A stretch of DNA of 37,741 nt, from contig CAYULH010000044.1 of assembly GCA_964445645.1 (NCBI GenBank), positions 1 through 37,741 of the forward strand, in the 5' to 3' direction. Positions 17,534 to 25,884 of this stretch are shown here, one piece after another; position 1 is the stretch's first letter, and every line of letters starts with the position of its first letter. A program made the translations under genes and the position numbers. The notes under the pieces are model-generated. The model worked only from the letters and a program-made list of their open reading frames with translations, made no database searches and had not been told where the DNA came from. Origin of the DNA: Aureispira sp964445645. Its GTDB lineage: Bacteria > Bacteroidota > Bacteroidia > Chitinophagales > Saprospiraceae.

Positions 17534-17564
17534 CAAATATAAGACATTAGTTAGGGGGATACAA
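17534..17564 (-). promoter_or_regulatory. Promoter of tRNA-Cys
   Basis: On the minus strand TTG (17564-17562), a 20-base spacer and TATATTTG (17541-17534) match TTG-N20-TAnnTTTG exactly. Initiation near 17528 leaves about 12 bases before the mature tRNA. Confidence 0.65.
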
Positions 17565-17619
17565 GTTTTGGCTTGCTTTTTTTAGCATTATTTTTCTATC
17601 CTATGGCTAACTAATTGAT

Positions 17620-18075
17620 TTATTGGGCTTGCCAAGGCAAATTTTCTGTTAGTTCATCAAACAATTGCTCATAAGCCACCAAGGAGGCTGGGGCATCATT
17701 GCGATTGTAGATGGTTTTGAGCAGCCCATTTTGGCGCACGCTACTGATACAAACTGGAAAATCAATGATTCCTAAGCCTCGAATGGGATATTTAGGCTGT
17801 AGATTTACATAATTAATAGCAATTGCTTTTTCTAATAATGTTTGCACCAAGTCAGGCGGAGCCGTAGCGGTGTATTTGCCCAGCAATTCTACGTTCTTTT
17901 TTCCTTCATATACTGCCCGGCCATCTGCATAAATCTCAATGCTGTAATAGGGGCAATTGCCATAACAAGTCGTGCGTTCCAACGACAGAATAAGCGGCGC
18001 TTCAGTTGTTGCTTGTGCCCAACTTTTGCCATATCCTATTAAAAAGCATAATATCAATAAGAACCTTATTTTCAT
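17620..18075 (-). CDS. Exported DUF6438 domain protein
   Basis: This 151-residue protein has a signal peptide (MKIRFLLILCFLIGYGKSWA, cleavage near residue 21). The mature part begins with the DUF6438-like hallmark LSLERTTCYGNCPYYSIEIY, whose two cysteines are spaced CYGNC, then DGRAVYEGKKNVELLGKY. The domain's function is unknown; the paired cysteines could form a disulfide outside the cytoplasm. Its ATG directly follows the stop codon of the membrane protein gene upstream (TAA then ATG, 18078-18073), so translation is probably coupled and the two products may act together. Confidence 0.85.
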   Translation of the reverse strand: MKIRFLLILCFLIGYGKSWAQATTEAPLILSLERTTCYGNCPYYSIEIYADGRAVYEGKKNVELLGKYTATAPPDLVQTLLEKAIAINYVNLQPKYPIRGLGIIDFPVCISSVRQNGLLKTIYNRNDAPASLVAYEQLFDELTENLPWQAQ

Positions 18076-19464
18076 TTATTGGTCTGGATCTAGCTTATTA
18101 TTGGTAAAATCGGGATTGTCCTCTACATCACCCGGCATTGGAAAATCGGGATTGTCCAAATCTTCTGGAAAATCGGGTATATCTATTTCATCCACATCAT
18201 GTATATGAACCGAACCACCATTGTCATTTACAATAGGATCCTGAAAGTCATTGACACCGGGCTGGTAATTATCTACTACAGGTACATTATCCACAGAGCT
18301 AGGCGGATTGCTAGGATCTACTGGATTGTGAAAAGTAGGCCCTGCATTGGGATGAGGCGTGTGAAAATTAATATTGGTATTGCTTACTGGCTCCATGTAT
18401 TCGTTCATCAATTGACTGAGGCGGAAAGCAATATCTTGTTGGCTGGCTGTTCCTTGTGCCATTTCTTCCTTGAGCTGCATCAATTTTACAGTAGCCTCCA
18501 TTCGTTGAGCAGTCGCAGCTTGAGCATTGTTTCGCTTGATAGCACTAATTTGTTGTTCCATTTTGACCTTGGCCGCTTCCTCACGAGCCGCTACCATATC
18601 TCTAGTAGAGCCACTGATAAAGGTTTCGATGGCCTCTACCATAGAATTGAGTATTTTGTGTACAACACGAGCAGAAAACCCACCCAAAAAAGCCAATAGA
18701 GGTTTGTAGGTAATAAAACCACCCAATTCTCTTGATTTACGCATCTCCTCGGCTATCTGATCAGGATCACCCAAAATAGCAGGATCTACAAAAATAAACT
18801 GTGCCAAAATAACCCCAGAAACAATTCCCAATACAAATCGAATCCAATAAATAGAATCATACTTGGGATCATAAGAATTCTTAGTAATATACTTATACAC
18901 CTCAAACAAGGCATAAAAAGAAGCCCCTAAAGCGGCCATACAAACAATAACCAACTCATTTACCACAAATTTCCACCCACTATAAGAGAAAATATCCCCA
19001 TTAATAGTAAAAGAATTGATAATATCCTCCTGCATCTGCCAATCTACAGCAAACAAGGCAAAAAAGGTCAAAAGGCAAAGCAGCGTAATAATATTGAGTC
19101 GGCGCACCAAAGGCACAGGCCCCAATATTCCCGATACCCCCTTGCGTCTATTCTCCTCCATCAACAAAACCGTGGCAGGCGTAGCAGGCGCAATAACCGC
19201 CGCCATCTCTCGGTGCAATTCGCCCAACAAAGCCATATTAAGCGAGCGTGGATCCAAGTTTTGTGTATTGCCTGCTGCTGCATCTTGCTCCAATTCGTGG
19301 GCAATAGCATTGAGATCAGCCAGTTGTTTGAGCACATGCTGTGGCACTTTTTTGCCCTGCGATTGTGCATAGCGCACCATTGTCTCGCACTCTTGCAATG
19401 CTTTTACTTGGTTCTTAAAAGAATCTATATAGTATAATTTTCTCGCTTGTCCTGATTTTGCCAT
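18076..19464 (-). CDS. Hypothetical four-helix membrane protein with coiled coil and acidic tail
   Basis: I do not recognise this 462-residue protein. Residues 1-105 are helical and soluble. Four hydrophobic segments follow (about 122-140, 166-188, 205-226 and 254-268). A likely coiled coil (about 280-350) is rich in Ala, Gln, Lys and Glu. The last 100 residues are Pro/Asp/Asn-rich and disordered, with repeats of the type DNPDFP and IDIPDFPED, and are strongly acidic. It could be a membrane scaffold. It is co-transcribed with the DUF6438 gene and divergent from rpsO. Confidence 0.7.
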   Translation of the reverse strand: MAKSGQARKLYYIDSFKNQVKALQECETMVRYAQSQGKKVPQHVLKQLADLNAIAHELEQDAAAGNTQNLDPRSLNMALLGELHREMAAVIAPATPATVLLMEENRRKGVSGILGPVPLVRRLNIITLLCLLTFFALFAVDWQMQEDIINSFTINGDIFSYSGWKFVVNELVIVCMAALGASFYALFEVYKYITKNSYDPKYDSIYWIRFVLGIVSGVILAQFIFVDPAILGDPDQIAEEMRKSRELGGFITYKPLLAFLGGFSARVVHKILNSMVEAIETFISGSTRDMVAAREEAAKVKMEQQISAIKRNNAQAATAQRMEATVKLMQLKEEMAQGTASQQDIAFRLSQLMNEYMEPVSNTNINFHTPHPNAGPTFHNPVDPSNPPSSVDNVPVVDNYQPGVNDFQDPIVNDNGGSVHIHDVDEIDIPDFPEDLDNPDFPMPGDVEDNPDFTNNKLDPDQ

Positions 19465-19584
19465 AATGCTCTACAGTAATAGTTCGTGTTGGTTGTATAA
19501 TGGGTTTTCTCCAAAATCCTTTGTTATAAAAATTAGGTTAGCGGTAAATATATCACAAAAATGGTAGATTTTTTTAACAGAATC

Positions 19585-19614
19585 TTGTTTTTGTCTAAAA
19601 AAAACGTACTTTTG
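19585..19614 (+). promoter_or_regulatory. Promoter of rpsO
   Basis: TTG (19585-19587), a 19-base spacer and TACTTTTG (19607-19614) match the Bacteroidota consensus. The leader of about 57 bases contains a small hairpin, TTGATT-AGT-AATCAA (19642-19656), which could serve S15 feedback; that is speculative. Confidence 0.65.
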
Positions 19615-19676
19615 CAGGGCTAAAATATGATTTAGAACATCTTGATTAGTAATCAATACAAATAACAAATTAAGAA

Positions 19677-19970
19677 ATGGGTGTTTACCTAACCAAAGAA
19701 AAAACTGCCGAAATCTTTACTCAATACGGTGGTGATGCCAAAAATACTGGCTCAACAGAAGGTCAAATTGCATTGTTGACTTACAGAATTCAAAATTTAT
19801 CAGAGCATCTAAAAGCTAACCACAAAGACCACTCTACTCGACGTTCTTTGTTAAAAATGGTTGGTCATCGTCGCTCTCTATTAGGTTATCTTGCCGATAA
19901 AGACGTTGTAAAATACCGTGAACTTATCAAATCTTTGGGCATCAGAGACGTTCTAGGTAAGAACAAATAA
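19677..19970 (+). CDS. rpsO: Small ribosomal subunit protein uS15
   Basis: This primary binding protein of the 30S platform contacts 16S rRNA helices 20-22. The family core is clear: STEGQIALLTYRIQNLSEHL, then KDHSTRRSLLKMVGHRRSLL and the C-terminal YRELIKSLGIR. At 97 residues it is slightly longer than the 89-residue Escherichia coli protein, through a longer N-terminal start and a basic C-terminal end (GKNK). It has a good promoter and a strong terminator, and pnp follows as in many bacteria. Confidence 0.97.
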   Translation: MGVYLTKEKTAEIFTQYGGDAKNTGSTEGQIALLTYRIQNLSEHLKANHKDHSTRRSLLKMVGHRRSLLGYLADKDVVKYRELIKSLGIRDVLGKNK

Positions 19971-19995
19971 AGATACCAGATTTAACTTTTAAAAG

Positions 19996-20027
19996 AAGTG
20001 CTTCCTCGTGAAGCACTTTCTTTTTTT
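19996..20027 (+). terminator. Terminator of rpsO
   Basis: AAGTGCTTC (19996-20004) pairs perfectly with GAAGCACTT (20010-20018), leaving a five-base loop. TTTCTTTTTTT follows. It separates rpsO from pnp, at least partly. Confidence 0.85.
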
Positions 20028-20108
20028 CGCCTTCTAATGAAGAAGGATACGAATTGAAATTTAGCACAGCTAATAGCCTGTAATAACATTTGACAAAACA
20101 GGCAATAA

Positions 20109-20190
20109 GCCCACTTAAAGTGGGCCAACTAATCGCCTATCTTAACAGCGATTGGTATTAGATGACCTACTATGCAAACGGTATAGTGGG
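20109..20190 (+). promoter_or_regulatory. Three consecutive hairpins in the pnp leader
   Basis: Three stems lie one after another before pnp. GCCCACT-TAA-AGTGGGC spans 20109-20125. ACTAATCGC pairs with GCGATTGGT (20128-20156, one G-T pair). CCTACTATGC pairs with GTATAGTGGG (20166-20190). None is followed by a T run, so they are leader structures and not terminators. In Escherichia coli, PNPase represses its own synthesis through a leader hairpin cut by RNase III; a similar role here is inference. Confidence 0.55.
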
Positions 20191-20227
20191 ATGGATTATA
20201 TTATTAATATTTTAAACAATTACCAAC

Positions 20228-22474
20228 ATGGGTAAGCAAATTCCAACAAGGGTAACCAAAACAGTTGCAGGACAAGAAATCACGCTTGAAAGCGGAAAGT
20301 TAGCAGCTCTAGCAGATGGTTCCGTTGTTTTACGCCACGGAGATATGTGGCTCCTCGCCACGGCAGTTTCGGCTACCGAAGCCAAACCAGACCAAAGCTT
20401 TTTTCCTTTGACAGTAGAGTACAGAGAAAAATTCTCTTCTGCTGGCCGTATTCCGGGCAACTTTTTTAAACGTGAAGCACGTTTATCAGACAGTGAAGTT
20501 TTAGTGTGTCGTTTAATCGACCGTGTTATTCGTCCTATGTTTCCTGATGGTTACATGAATGAAACACAAATTTTTGTTTACCTAATTTCTGGTGACAAAG
20601 AGATTATGCCTGATTGCTATGCCGCTTTTGCAGCCTCTGCCGCCTTGATGGCTTCAGAAATTGCGTTTGAAAATCCAATTTCGGAAGTACGTGTAGCACG
20701 CATCAATGGCAACTTTGTTATCAATCCTAGCCGCTCTGACCTAGAAACGGCAGATATGAGCTTTATTGTTGGGGGTACACTAGATAACATTGCTATGGTA
20801 GAAGGTGAAGCCAAGCAGTGTTCAGAGGCAGATTTGATTGAAGCCATCAAAGTAGGCCACGAGGCCATCAAGGAGCAGTGCCAATTGCAACTAGAATTGC
20901 GCCAAGCACTCAATATTACCGAAAACCGCCCTGTAGAAGAACAGCCTTCTAACCCTGAGCTACAAGCCGAAATCAACGAAGCTACTCGCGATAAGATTTA
21001 TGCTATAGCCAAAGGTTCGATGAGCAAAAAAGATCGCAAAGATGGTTTTTCTGCCATCAAAGATCAGCTCAAAGAGGACTTGCTAGAGAAGTATGGAGAA
21101 GAGTACATGGAGGAAAATGGCAAATTTGTCAGTGAGTACTTCTATGAGAATATGAAAAATACCATTCGTGAAATGGTCTTGGCTGAAAAAGTGCGCTTGG
21201 ACGGTCGTAAGCCTGATGAAATTCGCCCGATTTGGTGCGAGGTAGATTCGCTTCCTTCGCCACACGGTTCTTCTATCTTCAATCGTGGCGAAACACAAGC
21301 CTTGGCTACTGTAACCTTGGGTTCTAAACTAGATCAACCTATGGTTGATACAGCTATGGAGCAGCGTTATGACAAATTCTTCTTGCACTACAGCTTTCCT
21401 CCTTTCTGTACCAATGAGGTAAAACGTGTAGGTGGTGTTTCTCGTCGTGAGGTAGGACACGGTAACTTAGCTCGCCGTTCGTTGGAGATGGTATTCCCAA
21501 CAGATTACCCATATACGGTACGGGTTACTTCTGATGTGTTAGAATCGAATGGTTCCTCTTCAATGGCTTCTGTTTGTTCGGGTTCTATGGCCTTGATGGA
21601 TGCAGGTGTACCACTAAAAGCACCTGTTTCGGGTATTGCTATGGGTTTGATCTCTGACGGAGAACGCGCTGTAGTATTGTCTGATATTTTGGGCGATGAA
21701 GATCACTTGGGGGATATGGATTTTAAAGTAACAGGTACAGCCGATGGTATTTGTGCTTGCCAGATGGATATTAAAATTGATGGCTTGGACTACAATTTAT
21801 TGGCAGAGGCATTGGAGCAGGCTCGCAAAGGGCGTTTGCACATTCTCAACCTAATGAACGAGACCATTCCAACACACAATGAGGAATTGAAGCCACATGC
21901 GCCACGTATTGTTCGCTATGAGATTCCGGGTGATAAAATTGGTGCTGTTATCGGACCAGGTGGTAAGATCATTCAAGGTATTCAATCAGATACGGGTGCT
22001 ACTATTACCATTGAGGAAGAAAATAACAAAGGTATTGTATTTATCTCTGGTGTAGGCAAAGAAACCGTAGATGCTGCCTTAACAATCATTAAGGGTATTG
22101 CTGCCGAGGCAGAAGTAGGAGAAGTATACGATGCCAAAGTAGTAAGCATTATGCCTTATGGTGCTTTTGTAGAATTTATGCCTGGTAAAGAAGGGCTATT
22201 GCACGTTTCTGAAATTTCTTGGTCTAGAATTGAGAATGTTGAAGATGCAGTTTCTGCAGGCGATGTGCTCAAAGTAAAATTACTAGCCATTGATGAGCGT
22301 ACTGGCAAATACAAATTGTCACGCAAAATTTTGATGGACAAACCAGAAGGTTATGTAGAGCGTCCACGCAAACCACGTGGCGACCGCAATGACCGCAATG
22401 ATCGTCGTGGTGGCGACCGTCGTGGTGGTGATCGTAGAGGGGGTGGAAACTACCGCAACAATAGAAGAGATTAA
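20228..22474 (+). CDS. pnp: Polyribonucleotide nucleotidyltransferase (PNPase)
   Basis: This 3'-to-5' phosphorolytic exoribonuclease acts in RNA turnover. The 748 residues hold the first RNase PH domain (about 15-150, with FFKREARLSDSEVLVCRLID), a helical linker domain, and the second RNase PH domain (about 322-550, from LDGRKPDEIRPIWCEVD, containing GSMALMDAGVPLKAPVSGIA). A KH domain follows (GPGGKIIQ near 575) and then an S1 domain (about 632-702). The last 45 residues form an unusual basic tail of Arg, Gly, Asp and Asn with repeated DRRGG and DRND units, probably an extra RNA-binding segment. The start at 20228 fits the conserved N terminus. A structured leader precedes it and a long hairpin follows. 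Confidence 0.97.
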   Translation: MGKQIPTRVTKTVAGQEITLESGKLAALADGSVVLRHGDMWLLATAVSATEAKPDQSFFPLTVEYREKFSSAGRIPGNFFKREARLSDSEVLVCRLIDRVIRPMFPDGYMNETQIFVYLISGDKEIMPDCYAAFAASAALMASEIAFENPISEVRVARINGNFVINPSRSDLETADMSFIVGGTLDNIAMVEGEAKQCSEADLIEAIKVGHEAIKEQCQLQLELRQALNITENRPVEEQPSNPELQAEINEATRDKIYAIAKGSMSKKDRKDGFSAIKDQLKEDLLEKYGEEYMEENGKFVSEYFYENMKNTIREMVLAEKVRLDGRKPDEIRPIWCEVDSLPSPHGSSIFNRGETQALATVTLGSKLDQPMVDTAMEQRYDKFFLHYSFPPFCTNEVKRVGGVSRREVGHGNLARRSLEMVFPTDYPYTVRVTSDVLESNGSSSMASVCSGSMALMDAGVPLKAPVSGIAMGLISDGERAVVLSDILGDEDHLGDMDFKVTGTADGICACQMDIKIDGLDYNLLAEALEQARKGRLHILNLMNETIPTHNEELKPHAPRIVRYEIPGDKIGAVIGPGGKIIQGIQSDTGATITIEEENNKGIVFISGVGKETVDAALTIIKGIAAEAEVGEVYDAKVVSIMPYGAFVEFMPGKEGLLHVSEISWSRIENVEDAVSAGDVLKVKLLAIDERTGKYKLSRKILMDKPEGYVERPRKPRGDRNDRNDRRGGDRRGGDRRGGGNYRNNRRD

Positions 22475-22498
22475 GCTCAAGCTTAATGTTACATAAAG

Positions 22499-22531
22499 AA
22501 CGCCTTCCTGACGCTATGTCAGGAAGGCGTT
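22499..22531 (+). terminator. Hairpin terminator after pnp
   Basis: A perfect 14-bp stem (AACGCCTTCCTGAC at 22499-22512, GTCAGGAAGGCGTT at 22518-22531) has a 5-base loop. The following TTGTTGTTATTTATT is only moderately T-rich, but the stem is very strong. It lies between convergent genes and may also serve the 96-residue membrane protein gene. Confidence 0.8.
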
Positions 22532-22573
22532 TGTTGTTATTTATTAACTGTATAACATCTTTTATGATGAATA

Positions 22574-22864
22574 TTATAGCTTTGTGGTGTGCATACTATC
22601 TGGTGTTTTGGAATCGAGATACCACGCCAAGAACGCTAAAATAATATTCCCTACCAACCAGATAATACCTATGTAAAATAATCCTACGCTGGCACCATAA
22701 GCTGGCTCTTCGGCCAATACTTTTGCGCCCGGTTCTTCGGCTACACCTACCATGTAGGCAATAGCTAACCAAACTAGCATTATTCCATTAAATACGGCAA
22801 AACCATATTTTTTTATTCTGTTCAAAAAATCATAATCTTCTTTTACAACGGTATAGGTTGACAT
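22574..22864 (-). CDS. Small two-helix membrane protein
   Basis: This 96-residue hypothetical protein has two hydrophobic segments (about 22-42, FAVFNGIMLVWLAIAYMVGV; and 59-82, GLFYIGIIWLVGNIILAFLA). A short acidic loop rich in Glu, Pro and Ala joins them, and both ends are charged, as in a hairpin-type inner-membrane protein. No signal peptide or known motif is seen. It converges on pnp and lies downstream of dnaA on the same strand, 206 bases away, so it probably has its own promoter. Confidence 0.65.
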   Translation of the reverse strand: MSTYTVVKEDYDFLNRIKKYGFAVFNGIMLVWLAIAYMVGVAEEPGAKVLAEEPAYGASVGLFYIGIIWLVGNIILAFLAWYLDSKTPDSMHTTKL

Positions 22865-23070
22865 CTATTTATCAGTATTTTTATAAGTTTAATAATCGGT
22901 TTTAAATCTTCATCACTATTATGTGACTGATTACATACACTATATAAACAAACAAAAAACATAAATTGTTTAGAGAAAACTTGTTTTTTTTTATTTTTTT
23001 ACAAATAAATATCAATTCGGTTACAAAATAACCTTGTTGTGCAGGAGTTGAGAGACTGAATTAAGTAGTC

Positions 23071-24480
23071 TTAAATGCCTGTAGATTTGAGGCGTTTGGC
23101 GATGTCTGATACCTCTGTTTTGAAACGGGTATCATTTTCGAGTAGCGTTTCGATAGAGCGGCAAGCATGAATAACCGTGCTGTGATCACGCCCTCCAAAA
23201 GCATTGCCGATATGTTTTAAGGACTTATTGCTCAACTGTTTGGCCAAGTACATCGACAATTGGCGGGCACGTACTACAAAACGTTTTCTAGTTTTTTCTT
23301 TCAGCTTTTCGACAGGCAAATCGTAGTGTTCGGCTACAATTTTCTGAATCAATTCTACTGTAATTTCACTAGAGATATTGTCCACAAACTTGCTGATGAC
23401 CTCCTTGGCCAAGTCCAAATCAATATCGCGCTGGTTGAGGGCTGCTTGTGCGATAATCGAAATCAAGACCCCTTCCATTTCACGTACATTGGTGCGTACA
23501 TTATAGGATATAAATTCCAAGACATTGGGCGGCAAGTCTACCCCATCATTATCCATTTTCATTTGGATAATAGCCATTCTTGTTTCTAAGGAAGGAATTT
23601 GCAAATCGGCTGAAAGCCCCCATTTAAAACGAGAAATCAAACGCTCCTCAATGCCTGCCATTTCCTTGGGTGGACGATCCGAAGTCAGGATCAATTGCTT
23701 GCCTCCTTGGTGCAGGTGATTAAAAATAGAGAAGAAAATATCTTGCGTTTTCTGTTTGTTCTCCAAGAACTGAATATCATCGACAATCAGCAAATCCACC
23801 ATCTGGTAGAACTTTACAAAATCGCTGATGGCATTGTTTCGCAATGCCTCAATAAATTGATTGGTAAAACGCTCGGAGGAAACATACAATACCACTTTTT
23901 CAGGAAAGGTATGGAGTACTTCGTTGCCTATAGCTTGTGCCAAGTGTGTTTTGCCTAGTCCCACATCTCCAAATATCATCAAGGGATTAAAAGCCGTCTT
24001 GCCCGGACGCTTGGCAATGGCTAATCCTGCCGAACGAGCCAAGCGATTACAATCTCCTTCTATAAAATGCTCAAAGGTGTAGTTGGGATTGAGCTGGGAG
24101 TCTATTTTTAGTTTTTGAATACCAGGGATAACAAAAGGGTTCTTGATTTTGCCGCCTTTCAAGCCACTTTTGCCAGTACTAGAATTATTAGAATCCTTGG
24201 TAAAGGAAGGCACTTTGGGCAGTACCGTTTTTTTGGGAATCAGGTATTCCAATTGGGCATCTGTTCCAATTTCTACTTGGATTGCATCTTTGAGAATAAC
24301 CACATAGTGTTCTTCTAGCCACTCATAAAAAAACTTATTGGGTACTTGTATGGTCAACACCGACCCTTCTAAACGCAGGGGTCGAATAGGTTCAAACCAA
24401 GTAGTAAAGCTTTGGGGATTTACTTGTTCCTTGATTCTTGCCAGACATTGTTGCCAAATTTGTACGTGGTCTAAACTCAT
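23071..24480 (-). CDS. dnaA: Chromosomal replication initiator protein DnaA
   Basis: This AAA+ ATPase binds DnaA boxes at oriC and melts the origin. The 469 residues show domain I (about 1-85, WQQCLARIKEQVNPQSFTTW) and a variable linker (about 86-125). In the AAA+ core, Walker A GDVGLGKTH lies at 171-179 and Walker B LLIVDDIQFL near 233. The C-terminal DNA-binding domain contains the DnaA signature GGRDHSTVIHAC near 428-440. The upstream region lacks clustered perfect DnaA boxes, so the origin may not be here. An inverted repeat at 24558-24607 could be an autoregulatory site. Confidence 0.97.
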   Translation of the reverse strand: MSLDHVQIWQQCLARIKEQVNPQSFTTWFEPIRPLRLEGSVLTIQVPNKFFYEWLEEHYVVILKDAIQVEIGTDAQLEYLIPKKTVLPKVPSFTKDSNNSSTGKSGLKGGKIKNPFVIPGIQKLKIDSQLNPNYTFEHFIEGDCNRLARSAGLAIAKRPGKTAFNPLMIFGDVGLGKTHLAQAIGNEVLHTFPEKVVLYVSSERFTNQFIEALRNNAISDFVKFYQMVDLLIVDDIQFLENKQKTQDIFFSIFNHLHQGGKQLILTSDRPPKEMAGIEERLISRFKWGLSADLQIPSLETRMAIIQMKMDNDGVDLPPNVLEFISYNVRTNVREMEGVLISIIAQAALNQRDIDLDLAKEVISKFVDNISSEITVELIQKIVAEHYDLPVEKLKEKTRKRFVVRARQLSMYLAKQLSNKSLKHIGNAFGGRDHSTVIHACRSIETLLENDTRFKTEVSDIAKRLKSTGI

Positions 24481-24784
24481 ACGGGCTATACCTGATAGGA
24501 TGAAAAAAAGATTAGTGGTTTGCGAGCCTAAAACAGTTCATGCTCATAAAAACTTCCTTGTATAAATAGCCATTAGGGTAATAGCTAAATGAGTTTTATT
24601 TATACAATAGCAAATAAATGAAACTAATGTACTATAAGTCAATATTGTTGACAATGGAAGTTTGGCTAAGGTCGTTAAAAAAAGTCAAAAAATAAAAAAA
24701 ACAAGCCCTTGTCCCTGACAAAAATTAATTATTCGCCCATAGAAAAAAGTCTTTGCTCAAAGAGATAAAATGAAACCTTCTTTT
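24481..24784. other. Region upstream of dnaA with an 11-bp inverted repeat
   Basis: No gene is seen. TTGTATAAATA (24558-24568) and TATTTATACAA (24597-24607) form a perfect 11-bp inverted repeat around a 28-base spacer. TTATACAA in each arm differs from the DnaA box TTATNCACA at its last positions only. A second short pair, GTCAA and TTGAC, lies around 24640. No clear -7/-33 promoter for dnaA could be placed. Confidence 0.45.
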
Positions 24785-24819
24785 GCAATAAAACAGCATC
24801 TATTGACGTTGAAGATGCT
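24785..24819 (-). terminator. Terminator of the metallophosphatase gene
   Basis: AGCATCT (24795-24801) and AGATGCT (24813-24819) form a 7-bp stem with an 11-base loop, and GTTTTATT follows on the minus strand. It begins 7 bases after the gene's stop. Confidence 0.55.
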
Positions 24820-24825
24820 TTTACA

Positions 24826-25767
24826 CTAGCCAACTGCCTGATTATTGCACTGCATAGCACGTTCACTAAAGTTTTGCTCAAAATAAATGTCCAAACGCCC
24901 TAGTGTCATGCCTGCCCAGCCTACTTGTGTTACCCAAACCTCCTCTTGGTCTTGATTTTTGATTAGGGCCGGCGTATCTAAGTACGTGTGCGTGTGTCCA
25001 CCAATAATCAAATTGATATTCTTGCTGCGCTCCGCCAATACTCGATCCGAGACTTTATTGCTGCTATACTGGTAGCCCAAATGAGAGAGACAAATCACAT
25101 AATGACAGCCCTCATCGTGTTTGAGTAAGGCAGCATACTGGTTGGCCTGTACAATGGGATCTAAGTAATGCGTATTTTTATACAATTCCTTGACCACCAA
25201 ACCATCTAGTTCTATTCCTACACCAATTACCCCTACCTTAATAGCCCCTTTCTGAAAAATCTTATAAGGCTTTACTTGGTCGTGCAATATGGTATCCGAA
25301 AAATCGTAATTGCAGTTGATTAAAGGAAAAGTAGCATGGGCGGCTGTTTGTTGTTTTAGATTTTCGATGCCAGCATCAAAATCATGATTGCCAATCGTGC
25401 CAGCATCATAGCCCATTTGGCTCATGAGTTTGATTTCTAGCTCCCCCTTAAAATAATTAAAATAAGGCGTACCCTGAAACATATCGCCAGCATCTAACAA
25501 CAACACATTTTCCTCCTCTTGCCTAATTTTGTTAATCAAAGCAGCTCGCTTGGCAATTCCGCCACGCCCTTCATTGCGCCCACCGTCCATTGGGAAGGGT
25601 TCGATTCGGCTGTGTACATCATTGGTATGCAAAATGGTCAACTGGTGTAAACGGCCTTCTTCTGTTGTAAAAGTTTCTGCGGATAAATAGCTAGGCACTA
25701 GTGTAGTGCCACCTGCCACTAAGGCGTATTGCCCCAGTCTGCCCAAAAAAGCGCGGCGATTGTACAT
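24826..25767 (-). CDS. Tat-exported metallophosphatase, 5'-nucleotidase catalytic domain
   Basis: This predicted periplasmic phosphohydrolase belongs to the UshA/5'-nucleotidase family and probably acts on nucleotides. I start it at the ATG at 25767 (313 residues, MYNRRAFLGRLGQYALVAGG), which gives a typical twin-arginine signal. A longer TTG-initiated frame to 25815 would run through the rpmE2 terminator hairpin. Metal motifs are complete: LHTNDVHS, LLDAGDMFQGT, GTIGNHDFD, LSHLG and IIGGHTHT. The chain ends right after the catalytic domain. The separate substrate-binding C-terminal domain of the family is absent and no partner gene flanks it, so substrate choice may differ or a distant partner may exist. 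Confidence 0.88.
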   Translation of the reverse strand: MYNRRAFLGRLGQYALVAGGTTLVPSYLSAETFTTEEGRLHQLTILHTNDVHSRIEPFPMDGGRNEGRGGIAKRAALINKIRQEEENVLLLDAGDMFQGTPYFNYFKGELEIKLMSQMGYDAGTIGNHDFDAGIENLKQQTAAHATFPLINCNYDFSDTILHDQVKPYKIFQKGAIKVGVIGVGIELDGLVVKELYKNTHYLDPIVQANQYAALLKHDEGCHYVICLSHLGYQYSSNKVSDRVLAERSKNINLIIGGHTHTYLDTPALIKNQDQEEVWVTQVGWAGMTLGRLDIYFEQNFSERAMQCNNQAVG

Positions 25768-25800
25768 GCGTGGTAATAATTTGGCGGATAAATAAAACAA

Positions 25801-25839
25801 GTAAAGGTTAATCAATACACATCATTGATTAACCTTTAC
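25801..25839 (-). terminator. Hairpin terminator of rpmE2
   Basis: A perfect 16-bp inverted repeat (GTAAAGGTTAATCAAT at 25801-25816, ATTGATTAACCTTTAC at 25824-25839) has a 7-base loop. On the minus strand TTGTTTTATTT follows. It sits between rpmE2 and the metallophosphatase start at 25767. Confidence 0.8.
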
Positions 25840-25884
25840 AATATAAGGCAAGTAATTCTTACTTTCTAAGAAAGAAACAATTTA

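Noticed and set aside
23061..23070. TTAAGTAG after dnaA, and TAAGTAG near 11776 and 35424, as more copies of the palindromic element
   Set aside because: The seven-base match is expected several times by chance in a window this size, and no paired end or internal motif is present.
25768..25815. Longer N terminus of the metallophosphatase from a TTG at 25815
   Set aside because: It would start inside the rpmE2 terminator hairpin and would bury the twin-arginine signal that begins at 25767.
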